A stretch of 64,000 bases of DNA from Prinia subflava (Eukaryota > Chordata > Aves > Passeriformes > Cisticolidae). A model generated the notes under the pieces. That model searched no databases. It was not told where the DNA came from and was given only the letters and a program-made list of their open reading frames with translations. Position numbers and translations under genes: made by a program. The stretch is from positions 145,843,378 to 145,907,377 of the forward strand of contig NC_086247.1 in the NCBI RefSeq assembly GCF_021018805.1, written 5' to 3'. Of this stretch, positions 1 through 12,057 are shown piece after piece (within the stretch, counting starts at the first letter, position 1; each line of letters begins with the position of its first letter).

Positions 1-45
1 TTCATCTTCAAAGCACTTTACAAAGATTAACTAATTAATTTCACT
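1..45 (+). repeat. possible MIR/CORE-SINE-like fragment at the window edge
   Basis: The first bases contain AAGCACTTTACAAAGATTAA. This resembles the middle of MIR-type SINEs, where an 'AAGCGCTTTACATGTATTAA' stretch precedes the 'CTCATTTAATCCTCAC' stretch. The flanking parts of a MIR are not evident to the right and the left side is cut by the window, so this is only a weak resemblance. Confidence 0.25.
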
Positions 46-404
46 GTCAAATCTTTTGGAGATCTAGTAATGGTATTTGGCTCTACCTCAGAGAGCAATT
101 TTTTCCAGGTACTGGCAGGGTAAACATTCATAATGATATAACCAGTGGGAAGAACGTTTTTAGCACTTGAATGATATTTTAATGAGAGACAAAGGTTAGA
201 AATTGACCCTGGACCAAAGGGCTTCACTGGGCCACTCACTTGGAAGTTGGGACTCCCTGTTGTTCCCGTGTGGCTTGTGCATATTGTATTTTAGGAAAAC
301 CCAATAAAAATGTCAGTTATTTTTAGCTGTGTTCATGGGTGAGGGCGTTCTGGAGTTTCTGCCCTGTGTTGTCACACTGGTTGCCAGGCTGGTGGCACGG
401 GCTG

Positions 405-1181
405 TGGGATTGGGAGCACCCTCAGCCGTGAAGTTTTACAAGGCTGAGGGCACCTGGGTCAGGGCAACCCTAAGCACAGACAGGGTCTGGGCAGAGAATG
501 GATTGACAGCAGCCCTGGGAAGAAGGACATGGGGGTGTTCATGGACAGAAAGATCAATATAACCCAGCAAAGGGAACCCACAACCCAGAAAAAACCCAGC
601 CACATCCTGGGCTGCATCACAAGCAGCATGACCAGAAGGTTGAGGAGAGGGATTCTGCCCCTCTTCTCCATTTAGATGGGATCTAACTTGGATCTGGGGA
701 CCTCAAAATAAGAAAAACGTGGTTCTGTTGGAAGGAGTCCAGAGGCAGCCATGAAGAGGGCTGGAGAGCCTCTGCTCCATGGAACTATGGAGACTCCTCT
801 CCTATGGATGAGAGGGATGAGGTTGTTCATCCTGGAGAAGAGAAGGCTCGGAGACACCTTAGACCACCTTCTGAAAAGGGCTACAGGTGAGCTGGAGTCC
901 TTTTTATAAGGTCATGGACTGGTAGGACAAGGGGAAATGGCTTTAAACTGAACGAGGGTAGGTTTAGCTTAGATATTAGGAAGAATTTTTTTACTCAGAG
1001 AGTAGTGAGGCACTGGCACTGGTTGCCCAGAGAAGCTGTGGATGCTCCATCCCTGGAGGTGTTCAAAGCCAGGTTAGAAGGGGCTTTGAGCAACCTGGTC
1101 TGGTGGGAGATGTGCCTGCAGGCAGGAGGTGTAGAATGAAATCCCTTCCAACCCAAACCATTTAATGATTTTATGATTTTC
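405..1181 (+). mobile_element. CR1 LINE, 5'-truncated copy (end of ORF2 plus 3' UTR)
   Basis: This is a non-LTR retrotransposon relic in plus orientation. It starts near GGGATTGGGAGCACCCTCAG, which in CR1 lies just before the reverse-transcriptase FADD box. It then jumps, with roughly 130 bp of the usual sequence missing, to the segment coding for the C-terminal region (remnants of 'GENGLxSSPGKKDxGV' and 'ILGCITSS'). The 3' UTR follows from about 880, with recognisable blocks GGCTTTAAACTGAACGAGGG, TTAGATATTAGGAAGAA, GGTTGCCCAGAGAAGCTGTG and CCATCCCTGGAGGTGTTCAA. The end is CCTTCCAACCCAAACCATTT followed by a degenerate ATGATTTT tail. Stops and indels break the frame, so the copy is dead. Family assignment is from remembered CR1 structure. 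Subfamily cannot be given. Confidence 0.92.
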
Positions 1182-1943
1182 TTTTGTGGGGACTCACTAC
1201 CTCTGTCTGTCACTCTTCTTCCTGCCATGGGTCCAGACTGGACCCTCTGCCAGCCCCACACTCTGCCAACTATGAATAAAAAACATGGTGAGAGTGCAGC
1301 TCCCAAGAAGAAGTTTCACTTTCAGTCTGCTGGCTACCTTGCAAAGAGACAGTAACTCCCAAAGGCATCTCCTGCCTCCCCATCCAGATGCTCAGCTAAC
1401 GTGGGCTCGGCATGCTTTGATTTATGGAGCCTGGCTCTGGCTCACAGTGTTCTTCCAGAACAGCTAGATTGGCTGCAGCATGAAAAATTCACAGCAGCAG
1501 CAGCCAAAATTAGGCTGAAAAAAGTCTTCCATGTGGACACTGAGAGGAGAGTGATTTTATCACTGTAGATTATGTTGCCCAGATAAGTTGTGTACCTACA
1601 AAAGTAGAAAATCTCCTACTGCTACATCTGCATCAGTGTTGTGAGAACCTGCTGGCATTGCTGTGGGGACAGGCACAGGTATAAAATCTGGTGACTTTCT
1701 GTGTGGTAAATCAGATATCCAGTGTCTATCACAGACTGAGAGCTGCTGTTCTAAACTAGTTCCTTTGTTTAAAAATAATGCCTGACAGAAACTCTCAAAA
1801 ATTAAAAAATGTCAATACTAGATCATGTGTTTCCAGTCTTTATTCAACAAACTATTAGATATGCACAATAACCTTCAGACTGCTCCTGGAGTAACCTATT
1901 TCTCTTAGACTAAAAATTAACAGGAAATGAAAAACTTGTTGGT

Positions 1944-1945
<2 letters not shown>
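1182..1945. other. unique intergenic sequence, nothing recognised
   Basis: No repeat family, coding exon or RNA gene is recognisable. Open frames here are shorter than 65 codons and lack splice context or familiar motifs. Confidence 0.5.

Positions 1946-1994
<49 letters not shown>
1946..1994 (+). repeat. poly(A) tract, 49 bp
   Basis: There is an uninterrupted run of 49 A, followed by a short purine stretch (GAGAGAAGAAAAAACC). No retroposed gene or SINE body is recognisable upstream, and no matching target-site duplication was found by eye. Its origin is unknown. It could be a simple homopolymer expansion or the tail of a decayed retrocopy. Confidence 0.95.
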
Positions 1995-1997
<3 letters not shown>

Positions 1998-4900
1998 AGA
2001 AGAAAAAACCTAAGAAATACAGAGCCAGGTCTGGAAAGGGACTGCAAAATTATCTGTCTCATTTCTCTGCAGGGAAGTGATAACACAATATTGTCACAGT
2101 TAACTTGGAAATGCAATCTTTGATTTCTAGTAGAGGAAATGGGTAAATAGAGATGTCACTGTGTCGTGGTCATTCCATCTGATATGGCCAGGGTTATATG
2201 CTGTGGCTGAAAAGGAACTGCACAGGCTACTTGTAAAAGTTTGACTCTTGTGAAAAAAAAGAAGCCTGAAAGCTGGTGACAGCTCCTCAGACCAAAGATA
2301 TGTCAACTATTCACACTTCACATCTCAGATGTGGCAATATAAAAATGTTGCAGAAGTTCAAAATATCTTGTAAAAATAACTTGATCTCTTCTTTTGCACC
2401 TTGATCTCAGTATTGTTTATATTATCCATGGCCCAATATAGACCTAATTTACAACTGGGAATCTCATTCTTCAGGTTAATAGAAACAAAATCCAGGGCAG
2501 AATTTCACACAGCTGAAGGTGTATATTGCTAAAAGTTCTCACCTTCATTTTCCCAGTTGCTACAGGGGGTAAGGTGCTTTGGGAGCAATTTTTTGCAAAT
2601 GCTATTACACATCACACTTTAAGCCTGCTGCCAGCTTTTCCTTAGTCTAGCAGTGGCACAAAGGTGCCATTACCAATCACAAAACCAAAGGTGCTCAGTA
2701 TGAATTCAAGACCCCAGTGAGCTCAGTGAGATTTTTCAGTGCCAAGAAGGGACAGTTTGGGTGCAGAATATTTGAGACAGCTGTCTGTGTCTCCCTGGGT
2801 TGCCTAGGAACAAAGAGCAAATGACATCCATTTTGGGCCACAGAAGGTAAAACTCTTTGGGGCATTCCCAAACTCTGAAAACCTCTTTGCTGCAATGAAT
2901 GAGGTTGTGCTGCTGGATGAGGAGCTGTTGACCCTTGCGTGTCCCCTGTTGCCAGTGCTATCTTGGAATGCAGGGAGACTCCAAAATAAGAGTGTAGTGT
3001 TTCTTGGTGGTTAAGAGAACAAATCTTTCAGCTTCAGGAATGTGAAGTGCGGTTGGAGAAAGCCATCAAGTAGCAATAGTAACAAAAACACCAATGGCAT
3101 CTGTTATGGATTGTAGCAAAGAGGATCCAGCTAAAGCACACAGGATCATTCTTTCAGTCAAGACAACCAGGACACTGCTGCACATGTCACTGAAGGCTGA
3201 AGGAATGAGCAGTGTTAGAGTTATACAGGGAGTTACAGCAAAGCATCTACAAACTCATCCTTCTTCTAGTCTGCATAACGCCTGTGTAGCAATTCATACC
3301 TAAAGCACAGACTCTGCACCACTAAACTCACCTGCTAGACCCCTCAAAGGAGCAAAACTTAAGGTGGAGGCATCAGCTATTATTTTCAGCAGTTAGTAGC
3401 CAGTGTGTGCTAATACCTTTGAGTTTCAGCTCCCTGAGCTCCCCTCCTTCTCCTCCAGCCTCCCGATATGCATTCTGCCGTTCCCTGCTTCAAAAGGCCT
3501 TCACTTTTGTGCTGTTTGATACCCAGACTGTCAGCCTAGCTGCCACTGCTGAGGACTGTCAGGTGGATGACAAGTCACAAACCCTGGGAGAAAAGCCATC
3601 ACTGTCTCTGTGTCCTTGCAGTCCTAGTTCAGCAAGCCATGTAAGTACAGACATCACCCCCATGGCTGTTCTGTCTGCTTTGCTGGAGTGCATATTACAC
3701 TGTAAATTATAAAAGTGCTTATTTTCCTTGCTGAATCAGGCCGCAATTCACCAGATTACCTCCACATTACAGATCAAGATGGAAAAAAAATGGAGTCTCC
3801 TTATTTACTTTGATGGCCCTAGGACTTGACACAGAATTCTGCTGCTTTAACCCCCACCCAGAATTTTATCATGGCAGAAAAGTGATGCCTTGCAGGGGAT
3901 AGCTACAGCTGCACCCTTCTAATCACCCACTGCAATACAGGGCCACGATGTGTGAGGAGCTAAAGGACAATGTCACACCCCAGCCTCCTGCTCCCTCTAA
4001 TTCCCAGCCCTGAGTTCTCTGAGCTGCTCAGTCCAGCAGAAATTTGGCTCAGGAATTGCCTTATTTCTACATTCAAGACACTGTTTCACTCACTGCTACT
4101 TTTCTGGAGAAAGCAGTGCATTAAGAGGTGGATTAAAGAGACAAGGGAAGATAAATAAATAAAAACTACGTGTTTTTGTAACATTTTTTTCAGTATGTTC
4201 CTTAAAAAATGTGCTGAATAAGTGATTTACCTCCAGTATTAGGACTGTGAGGTTTAATGAAGCTGACATTTCTTCCTCTCCAATGTTATGTCAGACTAAA
4301 AACCTTTTCAACTTATAATAGATATGTATGGTAATAGATATCTGAATGAAAGATCAAACAGACATTAAGTACTGCAGAAATAGCCTGGTAAAAAGATGAA
4401 GTCACCCTCTAATGACACTATTATGACATACAGATTAAAAGAAGAACCAGTAAAAAAGAAGGATGATAATGCTATTGTGTTACTCCACTAAGGTATTTTA
4501 CCAGTAAAATGAAGTTACTCACTTTCTGCATCTATCCACTCATCTGACTGATGTTTTAAGGGGAAAAAAATGTGCAGAAGAAAAGACCTGTTCTTGAAGG
4601 AGAAAAAAGCCCACCAAGCAAACCCTACCTGTATTTGGGGTTGGTATGTAGTATCAGATGAATATTGCATTTCAAGCGTTTGATCCTGTGCCTCCAAAAA
4701 CTACAAACATCATAAACCAAAATTAAAAACTTTGCCAGCAGTCTAGTACACATAGTAGGTTCAAACTGAACCCCCTTGAGGAAAGGATAATTACTACCTT
4801 GTTGTAAAGCAGATGCATTTTTGGAAGCAGATGCGTGCAAGGTGACCATACTTTGGGAAACCACATTTGAAGTAAATATTTATTTGCATAACAAATGGAA

Positions 4901-7900
4901 TACTTTCTACCAGCCCATTATGCAGCTAAGATTAGCTCAGACCTTTATAGTGACACTACATAGATAATAAACTGAAAGCAAATTTGAGCTGGTGCAGTTT
5001 CGCTGGTTCCTCAGCTGTCCAGCCCTGTGTGGGTCGGATGGGTGGAGAGTTGTGTGGCTTTGTGCCTGCCAGCAGTAAAGCCTCTGAGACAAGGAGTCAG
5101 AGGGAGATTGCAAAGCACAGGATCAGCAGGATAACTCCTCATCACAAGGGGAATATCTTGGAAGTTTGCTCGAGAAGGCTGAGGCTTCTCTGCTTTGTGT
5201 GCTTGTAGATAAGACCATCTCCTGAGGAGAGGAGAGCTCATGGACACATCCCACCTCTACTGCAACCTATTTATATCTGCCACACAGACAGAGGACAACG
5301 TGATTCAGATGTTAATCAGTTCCTGGCAGCATGACACAGCCTCCTGGAGTAAAAAGCAATCCAGTTCTGCAGATGAGGCAGAGGCACACGGGACTTCATT
5401 GCACCCTGCTACTGCAAGTGCCTGACTTAAGCACAGTGACTGCTCCCATCCAGTGTCTGCACAGGGAGCGGAGATCCAGCAGACCTGGATTTTAGGGCTC
5501 TGGTACCTCCCTTCTTTATTGCCATAACTGGGTGAGGACTCTTGTAGGTGGTCTGAACACAACCCACACTGCCAGCCTTCCCCTACGCCTCCGCAAGCCA
5601 TGAAACAAAAACACCATCAATTTACTGCTGGCTGCTGAGAAATGAGAAGCTGTTTCCCTTCTACTTGCTTCAACATGGACTTTAAATGCAATTCCTGTCT
5701 TAGAAGAACCTGCAGAAATGGCACTGCAGCATTGCATGTGGGCTCTGTCCCCAAGAGTGCAGGCTGCATGTGGAAATGGTCATTTTTGCTCTGTGGAAAT
5801 GGTTATTTTTTTTCTAGCTGGCCATGCTGTCTAGCCAGTCTAGGATGGAAACCAGCAATACATCCAGTCCTAGGTGCCCAGGACTTGAAAGGCAAATTCT
5901 ACACTGTGGCCTTTTACAGCCACGTTTGCTTGCGTGCCCAGGAGTGCAAGGAGGTGACATTTTTTGCAATGAATTTTCAGAACAAAGCGTCACTGGTAGA
6001 GAGCAGCAAGATGTGTTCTGTTATGTTCACAAAGCGTTTCTCCCTGTGCTGCAGGAGCTGCACATTAATGAAACAGTCAATACACAGCTGCTTTTTTCCC
6101 TGCCCTTAGCTGCTACCAGAGGCTGAACTGGCTGTAGCCTCCCTGGTTCCCTTTGAAGAGATTTGTCTCTGTGATACAGCAGCACTGCTACATCCACAGA
6201 ACAGTAAGTGCTGCTTCCCTTGATGTGGTCCCTTTATGCCTACTTGCTGCTCCTGGGCTTAACCCATCTCTCTTCGTATTTGCCTAAATAAAATACAATC
6301 ATAAAAAATGACTATATAATTGACATGACTGAAACACTGCCTTTTAAACTCAAAATGAACATCTGTTTTACCTAATACAATTTTATAAAAAGAGAAGAGA
6401 GTTATTGACTATAAAGGAGACTGATCTCAAAACCCAGCAGGAAGGCTTAACTTCACCCAACAATTGACTCTAGGCCTCTTTTGGGCTTGTTTTCTGCCTC
6501 CCTGGCCTTGGGATATCATGTTTTTAGTTGCAAGTGCCTGAAATGATATGAGGGCTGTGTTGCAGCCTGTCAAACAGGCTTTCATGGTAGGGAAGGGAGG
6601 TTGTAGGTATATTGCATGGCAAAAGTGAAGAGATTCATGGTGATGAACCATTATCAGGCACAGCTCTGTCCCAGGACAGACTAACGGGTCATTTTTCCCC
6701 AGCAAGATACCCAAGCTACGTCCAAGGGAGTGCTGGTTGGCACATACACAAACCCTTTCAGGGAACAGGCCAACAATTTGCATGTGGATGGTCAGTCCAG
6801 TGCCCAGGCTCACTCCTAGGGGATGCCTGACACATCTTAGATGTCCAGCACAATGTGTGATTAATTACTCTTAGTTTGTTCCTACTTTTCTCCATTGTCT
6901 AAAACGAGTTTGAAGATTGACTTGCTTAGATTTAGACTCTAAATTTCAGATGGCAAAGGAGAGCAGATGAAGAACTGCCCTTCACTGCTTCACTGATACC
7001 CAGCAGCTGATGCCAAGTGAGAAACCACAATACATGTGGAATCTGGCATTGCAAATGATCTGTGCCACAGTGGGTGTTGCAGAGCATTACAAGGCAAAGC
7101 TGTATGATCCTTATCCTGAAGAGCTTAGCATCTCAGTGAGCAGCATATATGTGTATTCCTTGATGAATTTTATGACCATAGATTTGTACATAATGGTCTG
7201 AATGAAGTCTTTCTCAAGAAATAATTAAATCAATATATGAAAATCAAAATATTTTATTTCCCTATAAGAAAAGAATAAAAATGTAAGCAAAAATTGATCA
7301 GGAAATGCTGATTGTCGCAATTGTCACAGGACTCTCAGTGGGCCAAATATGCCAACGTAGCAATAAAATTTATGTTAGCATCAGCAAAAAAGAGCAGGAA
7401 TCTGATGCAACCACTTTCTGATGCAGCAGTCTGTGGGGCCCAACTCCCTCTGGAGCCTTGGCCATTGCATCCTCATTTGTATGAGTGTGTATTGATTGTA
7501 CAATGGCACAAAATGGAAAAGTGGTGATTCATACCAGACCTCCATCTACTTGACAAACTGGAGGGCACTAGCAGGCTGTGGTCCATAGATCTCTGGCAGA
7601 ATTTAGATACTTCTGCAGCTTCCAGGGAAGATTGCTGAGAAGAACGAAGCAGTCCTGTGGGCTTACCTTGCACTTTGAAAGCAAAGCAAATTGAGAGGAG
7701 TCTCCACTTTTATTAGGAGACATAATGAAGATGACAAGACAAAAAAAAGTCCAAATGCCACTGCAGTAGAAGTTGCTGGAGGCCTGATGCCCTTGCTCAT
7801 CAGAAGGGTGGAAAAGAAACTTCTCCACAGTTGGCAAACAGGTTATGCCAATTCATTGCTTCTCAATTGCCCCTAACCCCAACCCTTGATCACTAGTCAT

Positions 7901-8001
7901 GGATTTATCTGCATTTTTCCAACCACTGGAGGGTTTACATTTTTTGTGGTTTAAAATCCCCTAGTTGGGGAGAGGGATGATGAAAAATTTCATCTGTTCT
8001 T
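1995..8001. other. unique AT-rich intergenic sequence
   Basis: I see no repeat family, tRNA-like fold or coding exon in this 6-kb stretch. The longest open frames (for example 155 codons at 5642-6109) have low-complexity Cys/Ser-rich translations with no known motif, are overlapped by frames in other phases, and are within what chance allows. A conserved non-coding element could be present, but the sequence alone does not show it. Confidence 0.5.
2002..2029. other. purine-rich flank of the poly(A) tract
   Basis: This is a short A/G-rich to mixed transition after the 49-bp A run. It holds no recognisable retrocopy body. It is listed only because a retroposed element would be expected to show a target duplication here, and none is visible. 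Confidence 0.3.
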
Positions 8002-8243
8002 GAGGATAAAGGCTTTAAACAGAAAGCTAGTAAGTTTAGATTAGATATTAGGAAGAAATTCTTTCCTGGGAGGGTGGTGAGGCACAGGAACAGGTTGCCC
8101 AGAGAAGTTGTGGATGCCCCATACCTGGAAGTGTTGATGGCCAGGTTGGATGGGGCTCTGAGCCCCATCCTGTTCTAGTGGGAGATGGTATGAGATGACC
8201 TTTAAGGTCTCTCCCAACCCATTCTGTGATTCTGTGATTCTGT
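8002..8243 (+). mobile_element. CR1 LINE, 3' end only
   Basis: This is the CR1 3' UTR in plus orientation, beginning near AGGATAAAGGCTTTAAACAG. It continues through TTAGATTAGATATTAGGAAG, AGGTTGCCCAGAGAAGTTGT and GATGGGGCTCTGAGCCCCAT to CCCAACCCATTCTGTGATTC. It ends in about three copies of the 8-bp tail TGATTCTG, the diagnostic CR1 terminus. Only about 240 bp are present, which is typical of heavy 5' truncation. No coding part remains. Confidence 0.95.
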
Positions 8244-8605
8244 TAGCTTTAAGCATCTGGACTGAGCTGCACAGAGGGTTCCATGATAGGCAGTCCTGAT
8301 TACTCTTTAATCCATTTCTTCACAATTTAATTGTTATGAAATACCCCAATCACTGAGCATGTGATCAGCAATTAAAGACCAGCAGACCTTCAACCACAAT
8401 AAAAAATACGTTGTTTAAATTATCTAGATAAATGCAGGGCATCTCATGTAAAAGGTAATAACATACAGGCTATGTACAAAGGTACACGGACAGAAAAAGG
8501 AAAAGGTGATGAAACATAATAATAATACCACTCCAACAGAGTTTGACCCTGTCACTAGATCATGCTGAGGTGCTTAAGGCTGAGTGGGATTTACAGATAT
8601 TATTT
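8244..8605. other. unique sequence between CR1 tail and CTCF-like site
   Basis: AT-rich sequence. No repeat or coding signal is recognised. Confidence 0.5.
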
Positions 8606-8624
8606 TGGCCACCAGAGGGTTCCC
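8606..8624 (+). promoter_or_regulatory. CTCF-like motif, plus orientation
   Basis: The sequence TGGCCACCAGAGGGTTCCC fits the CTCF core CCASYAGRKGGC at 11 of 12 positions; only the final C is replaced. CTCF is the vertebrate insulator and loop-anchor protein, and motif direction matters for loop pairing. Two minus-oriented matches lie to the right (44063 and 58632). This is a sequence match only, and occupancy is unknown. Confidence 0.45.
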
Positions 8625-8691
8625 ATATTTTTCCATTTGTCCAACTGAAGCAGTGAGAGAGTAAAGAACATAGAAAAACCACTTTAAAAAA

Positions 8692-8750
8692 TGTGTGAAA
8701 GCAATAAAGATCAAAAATAATGCAACCCCAAAGTAATGCAAATAATCTAC
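8692..8750 (-). repeat. unclassified dispersed repeat, copy A
   Basis: About 59 bp, matching the reverse complement of 12040-12117. On the minus strand it reads as TTATTTGCATTACTTTGGGG, then an A/T segment, then TTATTGCTTTCACACA. The second copy has the same blocks with a T-run expansion in the middle. The surrounding 8560-9036 has no recognisable family. It is not CR1. It could be a fragment of a DNA transposon or an old retrocopy; I cannot assign it. Confidence 0.6.
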
Positions 8751-11700
8751 TTGCAGGTCTGATTTTGTTACTGTAAAATTCAATGGCTGCATTTTGCAAA
8801 ACAAAACCAGACATTTCTGCACTGGTTACAGCACCCTCATTCTTATTTGCACCATTGCACATGAGATCAGGATTCGAGCAGCTGACGATAAATTCCGTGT
8901 ATGTAGGACACCTATTAAAGGTTTCATGTGATGTTAGAGTGAGCAGGTTAGCACAAAAGAAACCCCACAAAGTAAATAAGATTTCAAACGTTGTGGTATT
9001 GTCAGGGCAAAACCCCAGATTCCAAGTCAAGTTCAATCCTGCAAAGCTAGTAATGGCAGTGCTGTTTTCCTAACTTGGCTTCAGTCACTACCGTGACTCT
9101 CAATTCTCAAATAATAGGTGATTCATCTTAATGCTATTTAGGGAAGGAGTCACAATGGCTTTGATAAGTCAAATGATGGTCAGATATTTTTCTTACAGCT
9201 CATTAATTTTCCCAGGAAACAATGGGCCAAATCCTGCTGTCAGTTATGCTACCAAAGTCAGTGTACTAGAGATGCTTTTTAATCCAGGCTAGATCCAGAT
9301 CCCTCTCTGACATGTACAGGATGGGCTCTTGTGTTTTCTGATATGCTTCATCAGATCTCTTGGGGCTCTCCTGGAAATGTCAACCAGAAAAATACTCACT
9401 GCAACAACCTGATAAAATCTCTCTGGACAGTGTGATCAGGGATAGCCCTTGGCCTGAGCAGGTTCCTTGGAAACTTTATCCAAGAATTCATGGTTCCACC
9501 AGAAGATTCATGCTTTGGTGGGGGAAAAAGGCTCCATGTTGCCTGAAATGGGGGTGTTGGAGCTCCTAGGCTGCAGTGCCCTTTCCCCTGGAAGACAGAC
9601 ATAAGGTGTTCTCTCTCCTCCTTGTTGGTGAGTTTGATGGCCAGAGAAGCAGCCCATGAAATTGTGTTTGTGGCTTTCCTTTGGTGTCCTCCTGCAGAAG
9701 GAGGTTGAATGGGCTGTGAGACCCAAAGAGCAACTCTGAAAAGGGGCAGACCATTCTGCTCCTTCCTGAGACAACTCAGAGGTCTTCACTGCTGTGCAGG
9801 TTTCTCCTCTGTCAGCTTACCCGGAACTCCATCATCTTGTGCAATATGGTCCAAAGGTTTGGCAAAATCAAAATCTCTTTCCTTATTTGAGGTCAGAGCC
9901 TGGTGCCTTCGATCACGGCAAACAGAGACTTACTGCACAGTCCACTGACTTCAAGGAAGCTAGGAAGCTTCTCATGAAGAAATCTGTTTATTCAGCTTGA
10001 ATAATAGGCACAGGAATCTGGCTTTTGCTAATACAGGCATGGCTGCTTTGCAGATGCTACAGCGTTCAGTATTATTCCAAAGCTTAAATTTTTATTTCTA
10101 ATAAGATGTTGACCTTCTAGACATTATAATTAGAAGACTTATTGGGAAGCCTAATATAATATTATACCCACTGGGGAGTCAAAAGTGCAAATAGTAAAAA
10201 CATCAAATCTCAATATTTAATTAATTGAAACAGATTAAATTTCAACCTAATTCTCATTTCTGTCAGCTACTTAGAGTTGTGTATGAACTTTAGAATTTAT
10301 GCAGATTTTCCCACAGACTTTCTGAGCTGGAATTTCAAACAACTAACATCTATGTTTGTAGACACACCATGCAGCTTTTTAAAGACCTTCTCAACAAAGA
10401 CCTTCCAGGGCTCTGTGTGGGAGGAATTAATTGAATATGACTGCTCTAGTCAGGTGCCTAAGTGGGATCCAGACACTTGAGAAAACCTGGCCTTTCTTCT
10501 TGGTGAAGAAGGCTTCTGGTAGACCATCTTTAAAGCTCCCCAGTCAGGCTGTTCTCAGGGAGCACCTTTGTCCCAAAACACTCGTGGAAGCCTAGAATGT
10601 ATAAACACGGATTGTTCCGGTGACGCAGTGAAGAGCAAAAGGCAAATAGAAACAGCTTTCACAAGAATTGGGATGACTTCCATTTTTGTGTCACTTCTGA
10701 CCTTTATTCAGACTACGGAAGGCCTTTCGTGCAGACAAATGGAATTGTGCAAAAATAACGGAAGAGCAGGTGCTTTATCAAATCACAGCAGGCTATTGGG
10801 CCTTATTCCTAGTAATGATATCCTTACAGGGCCTGCCTTCACTGGGTAGGTGTGCAGTAGAGATTTGTTGTCAAAAATATATAAATAAATGAAAATGGGC
10901 ACTCTGTAAATGAACCACTGCTGAGGGACCAGGAGTTCCTCTGAGAAATTTATTATTGCTAGACAATCCACATGACTGCAGTTCATCTGTGGGACTGCTG
11001 TTCTGCAATTGCATTTCTCCATGGTAAAGAAAATATACAGTACTCAATCATATGCCATGGGTCCTTTGATTAAATGTGGATTTACTGTACTTGATAGCCC
11101 ACAGCAGCTTAAGTACCATAGAGTGTGTTACATAAATGCATGTTCAGGATTATTACACATACCAAAATAGGCATGTACTTGATGGAGGTTGCTATGGTTT
11201 ACAATTCCCTTTTCCCTTTCCCTCTCTGTGGTAATAACTGTACATGTATTGGCCTTAAACACCTATACATCTTAAGCACAGGTTAAATTATAAAAGAGAT
11301 TGCAACATCTTCTTTGTCCATCATCATCTAATAAATCAACAGGTCCATTTCTGTGGATTGATGTAATGGCATTTATGAGCATTGGCAAAGTCATATCCAC
11401 TTAACTGATGCAATTAAGTAGTGCCGTGCTCTTATTATAATAATAATGGATTGACTGATGAGTAATTTATTTCTTTCCAATGTAACTGACAAAAATAGGC
11501 TATATTCATAGACAACGCAATGTATTTGGATCATAAAACTGCTGTCTTATCAAATCTACCATTAGCTTAGATTTATCCTCACCAGAGAGTGGTGAAAAAT
11601 GCTTTAAACCATGGACCAAGCTTAATGAGGTATCCTGGCCCTGATGTGTAAAGTCCCGCAGAGAAGGTGAATATTTTACTAGCTATTTCTCATAAGGGAA

Positions 11701-11974
11701 GTGCTGCTAAACACTGTCATAAAGAACTAACTCTCAGAGCTGCCAGCTGAACTCTCTGGTCTAAAGAAGGAGATGACTGTGTTTGGTTTAATTTTAATTG
11801 AGTTTCCAGGAAAAATATTTCCTTATTGCCACTTGTTACTCCATACTCTCTCCCTGACACTCCTTCCCTATCAATATTTCCTGGAGACCTGGCAATAAGT
11901 GAGATCAGTGCTTTTATCACTCTCAACGTGACATTTTGTATATCTTGTTATTTCCTGTGTTTATGACTATGATT
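8751..11974. other. unique intergenic sequence
   Basis: No coding exon, RNA gene or repeat family is recognised. The part at about 10070-10260 is markedly AT-rich. Open frames are below 100 codons and show no motif. Confidence 0.5.
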
Positions 11975-12019
11975 TCATTGAAGGGTTTGGGTTGGAAGGT
12001 GCTCTCTCAACTTCCCTGG

Positions 12020-12057
12020 GTAATGCAAATAATCTCTGTGTAGTTTATTTGCATTAC
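12020..12057. repeat. perfect 13-bp inverted repeat with two opposed octamer motifs
   Basis: GTAATGCAAATAA at 12020-12032 is the exact reverse complement of TTATTTGCATTAC at 12045-12057, with a 12-bp spacer. Each arm contains the POU/Oct octamer ATGCAAAT (12023-12030 forward, 12047-12054 reverse). Both arms match the unclassified repeat near 8733-8748, so the hairpin appears to be an inverted duplication of that repeat's own sequence. Regulatory function is untested. Confidence 0.9.

Noticed and set aside
2755..2830. Possible CR1 3' fragment (CCCTGGGTTGCCTAGGAACA)
   Set aside because: Only a few bases resemble the CR1 'ACAGGTTGCCCAG' block, and the flanks do not follow CR1 order on either strand.
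5642..6109. 155-codon plus-strand frame
   Set aside because: It is within chance length for the window, Cys/Ser-rich without a domain, and overlapped by another frame.
8560..9036. 158-codon minus-strand open frame with hydrophobic segments
   Set aside because: It spans the unclassified repeat also found at 12040-12117, and the hydrophobic stretch (YLHYFGVALF) is the translated repeat itself. It is not a gene.
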